Positions 11,877-24,540 of a stretch of DNA of 39,065 nt are shown piece by piece; the first letter of the stretch is position 1; every line of letters begins with the position of its first letter. The notes under the pieces were generated by a model. That model was given only the letters and a program-made list of their open reading frames with translations. It was not told the DNA's origin and made no database searches. Position numbers and translations under genes: made by a program. This stretch comes from Paramecium sonneborni (Eukaryota; Ciliophora; Oligohymenophorea; Peniculida; Parameciidae), in contig CAJJDN010000013.1 in the NCBI GenBank assembly GCA_905182985.1, positions 9,329 to 48,393 on the forward strand. The letters are read 5' to 3'.

Positions 11877-12807
11877 ATATTCTAGAAATATTTTTATATT
11901 AAATTTTTTATATTGATCTTGATTCAAATAATTTCAAGAATATAGCCTTTCAACTAAATTTTTATTAGATCTATTTTGGCTTAAATGAGCGAAATTAATT
12001 AAGAGATATAATGATTATGAGAATACAATTTCTGAAAAGAAGAGGTTTGGATATAAATTCATAAATCAAAGTTAAAAAAAACTTTGAATACTTTTTGAAA
12101 ACAAGAGAGATAAAAGTTAAATTAATGAAATTCTACACTTTGAAAAAGAGTATGAATGTACAACAAAGTTAATTGTAAACAAGTAAAATTTTAGTTTCAT
12201 TTGGAATTCCATGACAGTAATTAATTCCAAAAATATATTGAATAATGGAAAAACCAATAAGTATAATTCAAAGGAAAAATTAAAGGAAGAAAAACTAACT
12301 TAAGTAAATATTAATTTTTTTTTTGGAAATTTCTTACATGATAGAATTTAATATTTTGATATTAGAATAGTCAAACTCCTCACTAAGTAAATTTTAAAAT
12401 CAGATCTTGAATCAAATAGAATATTTATGGTATTAGATGATAAGGATTAGGCTTAATCTTAAAAGAAAAGATTAAAATAAATTTAAACTAAATAGCCCCT
12501 CTGAGAAAATCATAAGGTAAAATTGATTGAAGTTTTTCTAATTATATAAATACTTAATATTAGTAAAATCATTATTATGAATATTTTATTTAAATAATAA
12601 TCTTAAAAAATTGCAATTTCAAATATTGTTATTCACAAAATTTAAAAAGTCCTTATGGATTAATTGCTTATATGTAAAAAAAACTAAACTCATTACAAAA
12701 TTGGAAAAGAAACTCTAAAAATCAAGAAAATTCAATGCTTTAGAGATAATATTTAATATTATTGATTATTAATAATTAAAATTTATTTAAGTCTATTACT
12801 TTAATAA
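11877..12807. other. Intergenic with coding relics, upstream of the intact Cys-rich gene
   Basis: A plus-strand ATG at 12017 opens 65 codons (MRIQFLKRRGLDINSQIKVK... to TGA 12212-12214). Other frames contain HLEFHDSNQFQKYIEQWKNQ (about 12200-12260) and KSDLESNRIFMVLDDKDQ (about 12400-12450). They cannot be joined by normal introns and look like remnants. The stretch just before 12808 must hold the leader of the Cys-rich gene; no element could be named. Confidence 0.35.
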
Positions 12808-15800
12808 ATGGCTTTGTCAATATTTTTTACCCTTCTCGGCTTTATTAATATTTGCAAATCTTAATGGGAAATTAAAAATGAGTATTTAAGTTCTAATTAG
12901 AAATTTAAAGTCGATTAAGGATACTATTATTCAGGATATTTTACTTAACCATCTTCAACAACTTAAGCTTATTTTATCACATGCTTACAACCTGCAACAA
13001 GTTATATCACTTTAAATTCCAACCATCCTTCAGCATAACATTATATTGTTTAATAATTTGAGAGTGGAAGCTTTATAAATTTTGATTTATTTTTTTAAGG
13101 TACATGGTCAAATGATAATGTAATTTTTACTATAGGTACCTTTACATACACATATTCATATCTATTCCCTACAAATTATGCAATTACATAGGGATTTTGC
13201 AATAATTCAATTTTTGATGTTAAATCTATAAATTTTACGCTAACAAATTCAATATACGGTCAAATCAAATTCTAATCTACAGGTTAAGGAGATGCATAAG
13301 TTTCAATCAGAAATATATTTGTTTCAAGATTTAAATGTTATCGATTATGCAGTTCATGTACAGGTCCAGAATTCAATTAATGTATAAATTGTTATTTTGG
13401 ATCTGTTTCTAATAATATTTGTCCTCCTTGTTCATAAAATTAATATTTTATGAAATAATAAGGATGCAAAAATGTTTGTGACATAGACTCTCCAATAAAT
13501 TCTAATGGATTTTGTTAAAGTTATCCAAGTAAATATTATTCAAATTATATATTTTAGTTTTCACAATAGCTTAAGTCAAATTTTATACATTGAATCCTGA
13601 AAATCCTGAAAATCCTGAAAATTTGAAGTGGTCAATCATATATGACTCATTAAATATCGATATTTCTCCAAAAGTATAAGGGACGACATTTACTTTCTAT
13701 GGAATATTTAAGTTTAACGCAGGAATCTATAGATTTTTCGATGTATAATCTACTTAATTTTATTCAACTTATTTAATTGGATTAAAAATTTCAATTCTAC
13801 TTTTTAATGAAATTCCATTAAATTGTGGAATATAATTTAAAATTAATAATACATATTTTGGATCCATTTATAGAAATGACTCTGGAATTCAAACACATAA
13901 ATTAAAAATATATTCAACCTAATAGACATCAAATTCAGAATTACCTTATTCTTTAATTTAGAAATATGAATTAATTTTATATTTAGATATTCCGAAATCA
14001 TCAATTCTATTTTCTGCAATTGGAAATTATACGTAATTATTAATTTATTTAAATTAGTGATAACACTGCAGGATGGGGAATGGTTTCAGTTTAGCTTACT
14101 TCAGGATATTGTTCCTAATTTTGCTAATTATGTGAAGTATCATTTAAATGTAAGACTTGTTTAAATGGATACTATTTATATAGGGATGGTAGTTGCATTT
14201 AGGGTTGTGAAAATCCATATCAGAAAAAATTAAATTCTACATATTGTTAAGATTACGATGATGAAACACCTTGTATTCATATATTTACATATTTAGATTC
14301 TTAATATTTGATTTAAGAATATACAAATAAAGCAATTGATCCTCATTAATATTAATAATATACTTTAGTCTCTCAAAGTGGCTCAAACTTTTTAAAAGGA
14401 TCAGATATATATTATTCATATTGGTAAGTATTTAGAGTTTTTGGAGGGCCTTTTGTCTGGGCTTAAGCTAAATTTTAAAGAATTCATAATATAATTGATC
14501 CACATCATAGCATTACTATTGCATTTTATATAATTTATGGGCCACAATTTCCAATTGATGGAAAATTTATATATTAAATTGAAAATAATCAACCAATCTC
14601 TAAATCATCATCAAATTATTATTTGATTTAACCTGATGAATCTAAATACGACAAAATTTATGAAAAAATAAGTCATAATACCAATAGTTTAACAATCAGT
14701 TGGGAATGTTTTGGAACAAATAATGAGCCGATTTATGCTTATTGTGGATTTTTCAATTATTATATTGCAGTTCATTATTGCAAACCTTATTGTTTAGAAT
14801 GTTCAGATTAGAATACATGTACATCTTGGAATAGTACTTATGATTCAAATATAGTAAGGTTTTCTTAAGAAGAATGCTTAAGTACTTAATATTTTGATAG
14901 AGATTCTTTTTAATGTTTTTAATGTCCTATATCTTGTTTAACATGTATATCTAAAATAGATTGTAAAACATGTTTATCAACTTATACTTTAACTAAATTA
15001 GGATGTATATGTAAGATTAATCAGTATGAAGATACAAATCAATGTTATGATTGTCCAGATGAATGTAATCAATGTTTAAGTTCTACTTACTGTACAGAAT
15101 GTTTACTTACTAATAATAGAAAACTTATAAATGGATAATGTAATTGTATAGATGGATATTATCCAATAGTATCAAATCCTTAATGTTAATAATGTCATAA
15201 ATTTTGCGAAACTTGTTTTGGACCCACAAATAATGAATGTTCAAAATGTTCAAATATTATTAATATTGAAAATATGGAATCAAAATGTAGTTGTCCAACT
15301 AATTCATATTATGAAGATGCTTTAAGAACATGTTCTTTATGCGATTAATCATGTTAAACTTGTTTTAAAAAAACTATTGATGGTTGTTTAACATGTAATT
15401 CTATGTTAAATAGAATATTAAAAGAATTAAAATGTGAATGTAAACCTGGTTATTATGATTTAAGCAATATTTGTACAAGTATAATTTATAATAATAAATT
15501 TAGATTGTCCAACTAGTGAAGATACAACTTTAAATTAATGTTATAAACAATGTAATAATAATTAATCAATATGGCATACCATTATTTGTAATTCTTGTGA
15601 TTCTGGATTTCAATTAGAATTTGGAGAATGTTAACCTATTTGTGGAGATTTATAAATAAAAGGATATGAATAATGTGAAGACGATAATTAAAACTTAAAT
15701 GATTTATGCTATAATTGCTAATTTCAATGTCCAATTCATTGTCAAACTTGTGATTCTACAACTACTTTACCTTGTTTAGATATATGTGGAGATGGAATTG

Positions 15801-18800
15801 TTACTGGAATTGAAGAATGTGAAGATGGAAATATAATTTAATATGATGGATGCTATAATTGTAAATATTAATGTTAACCTTAATGTACAAAATGTATTAA
15901 AGGAGAGTGTTTTGAGTGTGCAACTAAAGGATGGTATATTGATCCAACAATAACTCCATGGTTATGCAAAGAAAAATGTGGAGATTTAATTGTAATTGGA
16001 AATGAATAATGCGATGATGCTAATCTAATTGATACTGATGGATGCAAAGATTGTAAATATTATTGTAGAATTGGATGTTCCTCTTGTAATTATAACTCAT
16101 AAACTTGTCTCAGTTGTGAATTACCAGGGTTTTTTCCTTAATTATATTATTGTAAAAATATTTGTGGAGATGGTTTAATTGTTATTGATCCTTCTGGGAT
16201 AAATTCAGAATAATGCGATGACGGAAATACAATTAATAATGATGGTTGTAGTAGTACATGTTAATTTCAATGTTAACCATCTACAATATGCTTGAATTGT
16301 GTAAATTAACGATGTAGAGAATGTGCTTTAGGATACTATCTTTCAAGTGATTAAATATGCAAACCTATTTGTGGAGATTCATAGCTAGTAATTGATGAAA
16401 TATGTGAAATAACCTAAAGTTTACCATATAAAGGTTGCTAAAATTGTTAAGCTAAATGTTAAACTTCCTGCTAAACTTGCAATATTAAAGGGCTTGGTTG
16501 TAATGAATGTAAAAAAGGTTATAAGTAAATCGATTACTTATGTTATTCATTATGTGGTGATAAAATTGTTACAGATGATGAATAATGTGATGATGGTAAT
16601 CTTATTTATGGAGATGGGTGTCATTTCTGTTAATTTGCTTGTACAGATTCATGTCTTTATTGTATTAAAGGAATTTGCTATGAATGTTAAGATGGTTATT
16701 AATTGATATAATCTCAATGTTATCCAATTTGTGGAGATTATTTAAAATCAAATGATGAATAATGTGAAGTTGTAGATTTAATGTAATCTTTCTAAAAGTG
16801 TTAAGCTTGTAGGTTTTCTTGTGATGTAAACTGTCACTTTTGTTTCTATGGAATTTGCTAAAAATGCGATGATGGATATGAATTATCTTTGAATTAATTT
16901 TACTGCTCTAAATCTCTTCAAAATACATAATTGTTTATTGAAAACTGCGAAATTTAAATAACAAATAGTTGTATAAAATGTTAAGATAATGCATATTATG
17001 ATAAAATTGAATAGTAGTGCAAATCGAAAAATACTCCTATGGATTTTTGTGAATATTAACTTAAATTATAACCAGATTTTTATTGCAGCCAGTGTTTTAA
17101 ATACTGTGATAAATGTAATGAAAACAGCTGCATTCTTTGTAAAATTGGCTATTATTTAGATGAAAGTTTTTAGTGTAATTCTTTTTGTGGAGATGGAATA
17201 CTTGCACATGATGAATAATGTGAAATATTTGATTAGAATTGCTTTATTTGTAAGTATGTAGCTCCAAGCTTTTGTGAATTATATTTTGAAAATAATTGTT
17301 ATAAATGTGAAGATGGTTATTATTTCAATTAATTTTCTAATATTTGTGAATCTTATTGTGGAGATGGAATAGTGGTTCATGATGAAGAGTGTGAAGATAA
17401 TAATTAGTTAGAATTAGGTAGTTGCTTCAATTGCAAATACTAATGTTAAAGAGAATGTTTAGATTGTTTATTAGGAAAGTGTAAATTATGTGAATCTTCA
17501 TATATTTTAGTATAATCTAAAAATATTTGTGAATAGATAAAATTATGTGAAGGTTTGATAGGTTTATATTATGACAGCTTAACAAATGATTGTATACCTT
17601 TTTGTGGAGATGGAATTATTAAAGGTTACGAATAATGTGATGATAAGAACTATATACCTTTTGATGGATGTTATGAATGTAAATACTAATGTGATGAGAA
17701 GTGTACTAATTGTTAAAAAGGAAAATGTTATGAGTGTTAAAATGGTTATTATTTACAAATAGAAAAATGTATAACTAAATGTGGAGATGGTATTAAAATT
17801 GGAAATGAATTATGTGATGATTAAAATGATATTTCAAGAGACGGTTGCAGTTTTTGCAAAATTGATCCTTTATATAAATGTGAAGAGGATGAAAATTTAT
17901 TAAGTTTTTGCTATAAATGTTAAGACAATTGTAATGATTGCAAATATGAAAACGATACAGTAAAATGTTTAAGATGCAACATTGGATATTTTCTTAAAGA
18001 TAATACTTGCAACTCTTGTTCAGAAAAATGTGAGGAATGTATAAATACTCCAAATAATTGTATAAAATGCTCTACAAATGATTGTAAGCAATGCCATAAT
18101 ATTTCTGGTTTTTATTTCGATAAATCGTTAAAATCATGTATTACTAAATGTGGAGACAATATAATTGCTGGAACAGAATAATGTGATGATGGAAATCTTA
18201 TTGATTTTGATGGATGTAATTCTAAATGTGAAATAGAAAAAAAATTTATTTGTAATGAAGGTTTATGCTATTATATACCTTAGAAATAAATTGATTTAAC
18301 TTATTCTAATTCAACTACTAAAAATGATCTTGATTTGATGTATGATGATTTTGAACTTGATGGAATTTGTAATAAATTACAAATTTGGATAGAATATTTT
18401 CAACCAGATGAATTCTCATATAAAATTTATAATTAGGAAAATTATACAAAAAAGGGATAAGGTTTATGTTAAATAAAATTTAACTTCTTTAAAACTATAA
18501 GTGAATAAAATCTTATTCATTTAATAGTTCCATTAAAAGATAATGAAACTAGAATTCTTGAAGATACAAGGGAAATTATTATAACTCCAAGAAAATTAGT
18601 TTATTATAATGATGATTAATATGCATAAGCTTAAAATGTTGTTTCAACCTCTTCTTCTTTTACTTTTGCTTTACAATTTATTGGACCTATAACCATTATT
18701 CTTGGAGGCTTTAATATTTTTTGGTCAATTTTAGATATTTTGACTTGGATTAATAATTTTTATTTTCTCAATGTAGATTACCCTTTAAATGTTTAGTTAT

Positions 18801-19876
18801 TTTTCAAAAAAATTGAATGGGGTGATATATTTAATATTCCTCAAATTTACAACTTAAATACACCTGATGATTCTTATTATTTTGAAGCACCTCCAAAATT
18901 TACTGAAAAAGAAGTAAATCCTTTATTTTTAAACAACATCTAGTTAATGTGTGTTCTAACTTCACTTGCATTTATAGCTTACTGCTTTTCAGTTTGTGTT
19001 GTATCAAATATTTAAAAAAAATTTAAGCCTAAATTTTATATCACACACAAAATTGAGTTTTTTTAAATCAATTAAATTTAAGATAAAAATTAAGCCGAAT
19101 GTCCCAAAAAAACAAAAAAAACTAAGAAATAAGAGTTGCCTTTTCTAATAAATATAATATATCAAATAGCTGTCAAATTTAAAATAAACTTTAGAGCTTA
19201 ATTACTTTACCTTTTTGGATTAGTATTTTTTGATATTTGCTTAGCTTGTTTTCTTTAATTAAAATATAAACGTGAATCAGATCTAGCTCTTATCAAATGG
19301 AATATTGCATTAGCCATTGTTGGAATCATTCTCATAATCTTGATGTTCAAACTATATTCATTTGTTTGCTCTCAACATTCGATTTTATATGAGTCTCTAA
19401 TATTTTAGAATTAATATTCATCTTTATACGAAGGTTTGAACACTAAAACTATTTTAGGCAGAAATTATTGTTTTGTCAATTTAATGCGAAAAACTATGTT
19501 TATATTTTTTACTGTGTATTTTTATGAAAATCCTTTGCTCTAAACATCATTTTGTTGTGTACCATGCTTCTTCAATTTAGTTTTAATTTTGTTCTAGAAT
19601 CCATTTTAAAATAAATCTTAACTTTTTTTATAAGCCCTTCCTGATTTATGTATATTCATAATCCTTTTGATTACTACTCTACTGGCTGTTGATGATGTAA
19701 GCAATATATTATCGTTTGATTAAAAGTATATAATTGGATGGGTAATTTTGTTCTTCATACTATTATCTATATTAGTGTAGATTATTTTTTTGCTTAAATA
19801 ATTTGGACTTGAGATTAGAACAAGATTTATTCAAATAAAGGAATTAATAAGTCAAAAAGCAGAGGTTTAGAAATGA
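12808..19876 (+). CDS. Giant intact Cys-rich (DUF4215-repeat) multi-pass membrane protein, 2329 residues
   Basis: Starting at MALSIFFTLLGFINICKS, a good signal peptide, the gene reads without interruption to TGA 19874-19876 after removing three introns: 13529-13557 (29 nt), 14033-14057 (25 nt) and 15479-15503 (25 nt). The spliced length is exactly 2330 codons. Residues about 1-850 hold non-repetitive and Cys-rich (furin/EGF-like) segments. About 918-1780 hold twelve repeats of the form CGDG-x-E-(Q/E)C-(D/E)DGN-x-DGC-x-C-x-C, as in the DUF4215 / Myxococcus Cys-rich repeat. After a linker, about seven hydrophobic segments lie between roughly residues 1924 and 2305, for example FIGPITIILGGFNIFW and YIIGWVILFFILLSILVQII. 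The short tail ends LISQKAEVQK. The layout suggests a disulfide-rich ectodomain on a membrane anchor or channel-like core. Its function is unknown. It is the divergent paralogue of the gene at 3308-9757. Confidence 0.93.
13593..13619 (+). repeat. Three copies of a 9-bp unit encoding Asn-Pro-Glu
   Basis: AATCCTGAA occurs three times in tandem inside exon 2 of the intact Cys-rich gene and encodes NPENPENPE. A decayed fourth unit, AATTTGAAG, follows. Confidence 0.9.
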
Positions 19877-20418
19877 AATATAAATAAAAAATATCAACAT
19901 TTTATATTCAATAATTATTAAGGGTTGATATCAAATTTATTTATAAAAAAATTATTTTTATTTATAAAGAGAAGCTACATGATTTTTAAAATAATAAAAT
20001 GAAATCATTCTCTATATAAATTTTATCAATTTTTCTAACTTATCATAAATATGTTATTATAAAAAGAATAAAAAAATTTAGTACATATTTAAAAAGTTAA
20101 TTATATAGGTCAATTAACTTTATAGTCAGGAATCATTATCCAGTTATTTCGTAAAGAAGGATAAATTTGATACCGACTTGAGCTGATATAACTTGATCAG
20201 CCAAAATAAATTGTTAATAATAATTTTTATATGCTCTAATTAAATGATAATATTTTTATTCCAAAGTTTCTTTTTCCTTTTGAAAATGGAGAAATTCAAT
20301 AACACATTTGTTTAATTAACTACTTTTCTATGTTAATTAGCATGAAAATAAAATCCATTTTTGCTAAATGGTTGATTTAAATAAGTTATCCCAGACCTTA
20401 ATCTGATCTTACACTGTT
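19877..20418. other. Intergenic, downstream of the Cys-rich gene
   Basis: AT-rich sequence. I see no open frame with family features and no RNA gene. Confidence 0.4.
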
Positions 20419-20790
20419 TCATTTTAAATTTATAATAATAATTTGAGATATGAGATTAGCTTGATCTTGTAAATATAATTTTATAATAAAATTCTGGATT
20501 AAAATTAATAATAATTTATTTTTTTGAATTTGTCTTAGCTTGAAAGCTTTCGTAAAGTCATGAGAGACACCATGAGCCCTTGGTTGTAATATTAATCTCC
20601 ACAAAAAAGTTTTGTGAATTCGTTTACCCTTCTTTCGTAATTTTTCGAATAATCATTGAAATTTAATTTTTGCAAAATTGACTTCGCTTTAGACCTAGAC
20701 TGCTATAACTTATCCACTGTAATCCATTAATGGGTTTTAATTATGGGTTGAGTTTTAACACACCCTGTCCACATGTTTGAGCCACTACTA
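20419..20790 (-). pseudogene. GC-elevated coding-like island, unrecognised
   Basis: About 20530-20790 is richer in G+C than its surroundings. The minus strand has two overlapping open frames: one with LRKKGKRIHKTFLWRLILQP and ATG-initiated for 61 codons from 20604, the other with LKPINGLQWISYSSLGLKRS and ending at a TGA near 20562. Neither is complete and I do not recognise either. It is most likely a relic. Confidence 0.25.
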
Positions 20791-20879
20791 AAATATATAT
20801 TTTAAGGGTTTTTCTTTTATAAGTAATGGCATTCTTTTAAAATTTTGATCTATAACTAAGTATTACATAGATACGTAAA

Positions 20880-21130
20880 GTAAAGAAGCTTTAAAGTTTG
20901 AATGGGTTTTATTTAACATCCTTTGATGATTCAACAGGCGAATCTCTGACCTTTAGAACTATGAGCTCTAGTATTTAGATACTCATAACTAAGGTAAAGC
21001 AACTGTTAATTATTTTCACAGAAGAATCTATCAATTATAGAAGACTTTTAATTTTGATATTAAATGAGTTCGAATAATCTATTATGCACACCAAATTGAA
21101 GGTATTCAAATGACCAATTATATTTGATTC
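20880..21130 (+). pseudogene. Broken coding fragment, unrecognised
   Basis: The plus strand reads NGFYLTSFDDSTGESLTFRT, then one frame over DTHNQGKATVNYFHRRIYQL, then after a TGA VRIIYYAHQIEGIQMTNYI. The residues and codon choice look like real protein, but there is a frame shift near 20975, an in-frame TGA near 21067 and no start. The family is unknown. Confidence 0.35.
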
Positions 21131-22292
21131 ATTATTAAAAAGAAAATAAAAAAGGATAGAAATTAAATAATAATTTTAATTAAATTATTGACAATTAGGA
21201 ATCATAAGAATTCTAAATCAATATAAAATTTGGAAATAGTTCAAAAAATAGATTTTCTATTCTTGATATAAATATGAATAAATTTTCCATTTATTTAAAT
21301 CTTCAATAAATTTAAAAATGACTTTAATATTGGGTTCTCATTTTTGAAACTTCTAAAATTATTAAATAGACCAGACAGATTAATCCATCATAGAGAAGTA
21401 TAATAGTTATTAGTATTGAATATTTTAATTAGAGTTCAAGACAAGAATAATATCTTATCTCTTAACTTATAATTTAATATCTAAATAAATTACAAAAATA
21501 TCAGTTTTAGAAAAATAATAATAAAATGCACATTTCGTTGTTTTATAAACGAAAATAAAAAAATTTAATATTTTTGATATTTTTTTGGAATTTCATTAAA
21601 AATTATCTAAATTTTGTGTTTTTTTTAGAAGGATACTTGTCTTTTGTATCGTTAAGGGATTCCTTAATCTATTTAATCATATAGATAAAGATTAAAAAAT
21701 TAAGTTTTTGTAAGGAATTATGTCTATTTAAAGATAGAATAAGATTAAAATATTAAATCTTCTTAATATATTTCTTTGTATTCTATTGTAAATTATGACA
21801 ATTCTTGTATAGATTGTTGATTTGATATTATATAATAAAAATTCAATCATTAAGTTCATAGAAAAGTATCTTATTTGAAAACGAGAAGATTTGAGGATTG
21901 TTTTCAAATTTAATGGAATAAGAAAGAATCAATTTTTCCTCTCCAAAAATTTAGTAAGAAATAATAAAAGTTTTGAGTCACATTATTGTTACTAGTTTTT
22001 GTTTTATTTCACAGAGTTTCCATTGAAAACAGAACTTATTATACACATATGATTTATTATATAAAAATTGATTTAAAAAATTATAAATAAATAATGATTT
22101 ATAATGAATAAAATATTTTCTACTTTTAACTTTGAATTCTTTAAAATGAATTTCTGTTGGAATTTATACAGAACTTTAATATTTATTGATTGAAAGTAAT
22201 CATGTCAATTTTAATTAATATTAAAATAAGAAGGCAGCTTTATTCTAATTTTTTAATCAATTAAAATGGAAAGTCAAAAGCTTAAATTTGCC
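21131..22292. other. Gene-poor AT-rich stretch
   Basis: I found no convincing coding frame, RNA gene or repeat here. TGA is frequent in all frames of both strands compared with the gene regions. Confidence 0.4.
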
Positions 22293-22990
22293 TCATATTT
22301 TATTCTATGTAGTTCGAGTTTCGTTTTTAATTTTTGACCATTTCTGCCTAAGCTTCTTGTCCACCCCTATGTTGTTGAAAGAGTTCTCTGTCATATACTT
22401 TCTTCCTTAGTAATAATACTAGGCTGCTGATGGGTAGGGTCCGAAACAGATACCAGGTTATATTCTGTTCCTCCTTACTCCTTTTGCTAGGTATTCATTC
22501 ACTGGACCTCCAGGAATGTGCTTTTTTCAGATGGATTGAGATGGAGGGGTTACAACACTCTTTCCTTTTAATTTCGTAAAAGTTAATTTAAGTAAATATT
22601 TTTTTTTGAATCTTCTATTTATTTATGTTGTTGGATACACTATTGTTTTCATTATCCTGATGTCCAATTGATATTTTTTATCCTAAATCAAAATAACACC
22701 AATCAGGATACTATCTAACTTTTGATTATTTAATATTTTTCTTATTCAATCCTGAATAATTATGTATTAATGTTCCTTTTTATTTCATAAAAATTCCGCA
22801 CCTCTTTTTACAGGTTAATTTTTACTAATTAATATACGAAATCCATTTCTAAACCCAAAATGTACTACTACTCATATAAAACCATCTATCATATTTCCCC
22901 ATGAGTGTGAAGAAACGGTATGTATGTTGAATATGAGGTCTTATGAATGTATTCCATACCTACCCACATCTGGCGCAATGGAACAATCTT
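22293..22990 (-). CDS. Unrecognised conserved-looking protein, frame broken
   Basis: The 3' part (22526-22293) reads on the minus strand KKHIPGGPVNEYLAKGVRR, then QPGICFGPYPSAAQYYYQGR, then MTENSFNNIGVDKKLRQKW, ending ETRTTQNKI before TGA 22295-22293. Codon bias is strongly protein-like and G+C is raised, which suggests constraint. Just upstream a run of six T on the plus strand (22522-22527) coincides with a frame break. The other frame upstream includes NPSISIHLKK, VRQYPDWCYFDLGQKISIGH and GKYDRWFYMSSSTFWV up to about 22990. No start codon could be fixed. I do not recognise the family. It could be a live gene with sequence errors or a recent pseudogene. Confidence 0.45.
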
Positions 22991-23229
22991 ATTTTTGGAA
23001 CTTTATTTATTATGACTGATTTTTTTATTAAGATTAAATTTAAGTAAAAACCTTTTACCACTCAAATTTAAATATTGAATTTTGAATTTTAAATTAAAAA
23101 TTTTATACATTTAAAAGTTTATTAAATTTTTATGAAATCTTATGCAATCAAATAAATAAATAAACCTTAACTATAATTGTTAATGTACATATTAGAAAGT
23201 CTATTTTGTTTTAGTTTAATATTTTTATA

Positions 23230-23640
23230 ACAAAATGTGAAACCAAAGTTCTCGACATCAATTATAAATATGTTGTAATCGATAAGGACCTAACAGTTTC
23301 GGATCAAAATAATGCAATAAGAAAAAATAAACATGAAGTGATTGATTGGACTTATGAAGAGATAAGACAAGAGAATAGATCTTAGAAATACTTACCCTGT
23401 AGAATGAACGGATCTTAAAAATAAAAATGAAGTTAAAAGATTGTAATTCTGTGTATCGGGGTAGAAAAATCAAGATAGACTTCTCATATTTCCCTAAGCT
23501 TACAGGAAATCCCAAAAGAAATTTTAGGATGAATATAAGGGCGAGAAAAAGGTCACCCTAATAGATCTTGACTCAAATGCTTTTTTGAGCACCTTTTAAG
23601 AAGATGCAATAGATACAATTATAGTGAAAAATTAATAATT
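23230..23640 (+). CDS. Unrecognised protein fragment with one frame break
   Basis: On the plus strand, KVLDINYKYVVIDKDLTVSD continues with NKHEVIDWTYEEIRQENRS and QKYLPCRM. Around 23405 the frame shifts by one base and continues TDLKNKNEVKRLQFCVSGQK, DEYKGEKKVTLIDLDSN and FLSTFQEDAIDTIIVKNQ. No start was found; upstream GT...TAG pairs could supply an exon. The stop-free frame on the opposite strand (23258-23515) is a shadow. The family is unknown. Confidence 0.4.
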
Positions 23641-24540
23641 TTATTTTATAAAATTGTTGTTATATTTATCATATGCTAGTAAAAATTAATTTTTAAAGAA
23701 ATAATTATAAATTTAATTTATCATGTTTTAATGAAGAATTTTTTATAAAATTTATGATATTTCTATAGAACTAGTTACAAATTAAATTCATATTGTTTTC
23801 TCTTTCATTTTAATAGAAAATTTTTATTAAATTTATCATATACCATTTTATTTTATAATTTATGCAAATATTTATAAATTTTATTAATATCATTTTCTTT
23901 TATATTTTTTATAGAAAATCTTTCATTTCCCATAAACTATTATATTTTGAAATTGAATAAATAGCTTATAAATTTAAATAGAACTCATAATGAGAATAGA
24001 TGTTATTAAATTAACAAAATTCCCCAATCTCAGAAAAAAAAATTTTACATAGCTAAATATCTATTAAAATAGGCATATTTTCTAAAAAGGCAAATCTTTT
24101 AATTGAAATTATAAAATCTTTTGATGATCCTAATAACTCTTCAAGAATGTAAATTTATACTTATATCTTAGTTGACAGATTATTCATAATTTTAATAGCC
24201 ATTGTTATCTAGGGAATTTTTAAATAATTTTCTGTTAGTATGTAAACTACTAATAAAATTACTTTAGTGAATTAATATTAATAAAAACAAATGTTATAGA
24301 ATCAATCAGTTTCTAAAACTTAGTTAAAAAGAATATTTAAAAAATTAAAAATAATTGTTTTGAAATGTAAATCCAAAAAATTAAAAAAAAAGATTATTAG
24401 CTTACAAGCTATGGTATGAGATTAAATTTAAAATTGAATTAAAATAATAGAAATGGGAATATTAATAGTGATTTAAAAATTAGCAGTGTAACAATTTGAT
24501 ATTTATAAAATTATATAATGTTATAAATATAAGTAGAAAA
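23641..24540. other. AT-rich stretch upstream of the MORN gene
   Basis: It contains short coding-like pieces on the plus strand (for example VIKLTKFPNLRKKNFTQLN near 24020) that do not assemble into a gene. From 23758 onward this sequence is repeated downstream (offset 1398). Confidence 0.35.

Noticed and set aside
16494..16706. Methionine/valine-rich plus-strand frame inside the Cys-rich gene.
   Set aside because: It is an out-of-frame shadow of the CGDG...CDDGN repeats in the real frame.
22370..22460. SRP-RNA-like GGTCCGAAACAGA on the plus strand.
   Set aside because: The rest of helix 8 and the Alu domain motifs are absent or on the wrong strand.
22480..22530. Plus-strand similarity to the 3' hairpin of U2 snRNA (GGACCTCCAGGAATGTGC).
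   Set aside because: No U2 5' region (branch-point pairing GTAGTA block, Sm site) is present upstream, and the opposite strand reads as protein with good codon bias.
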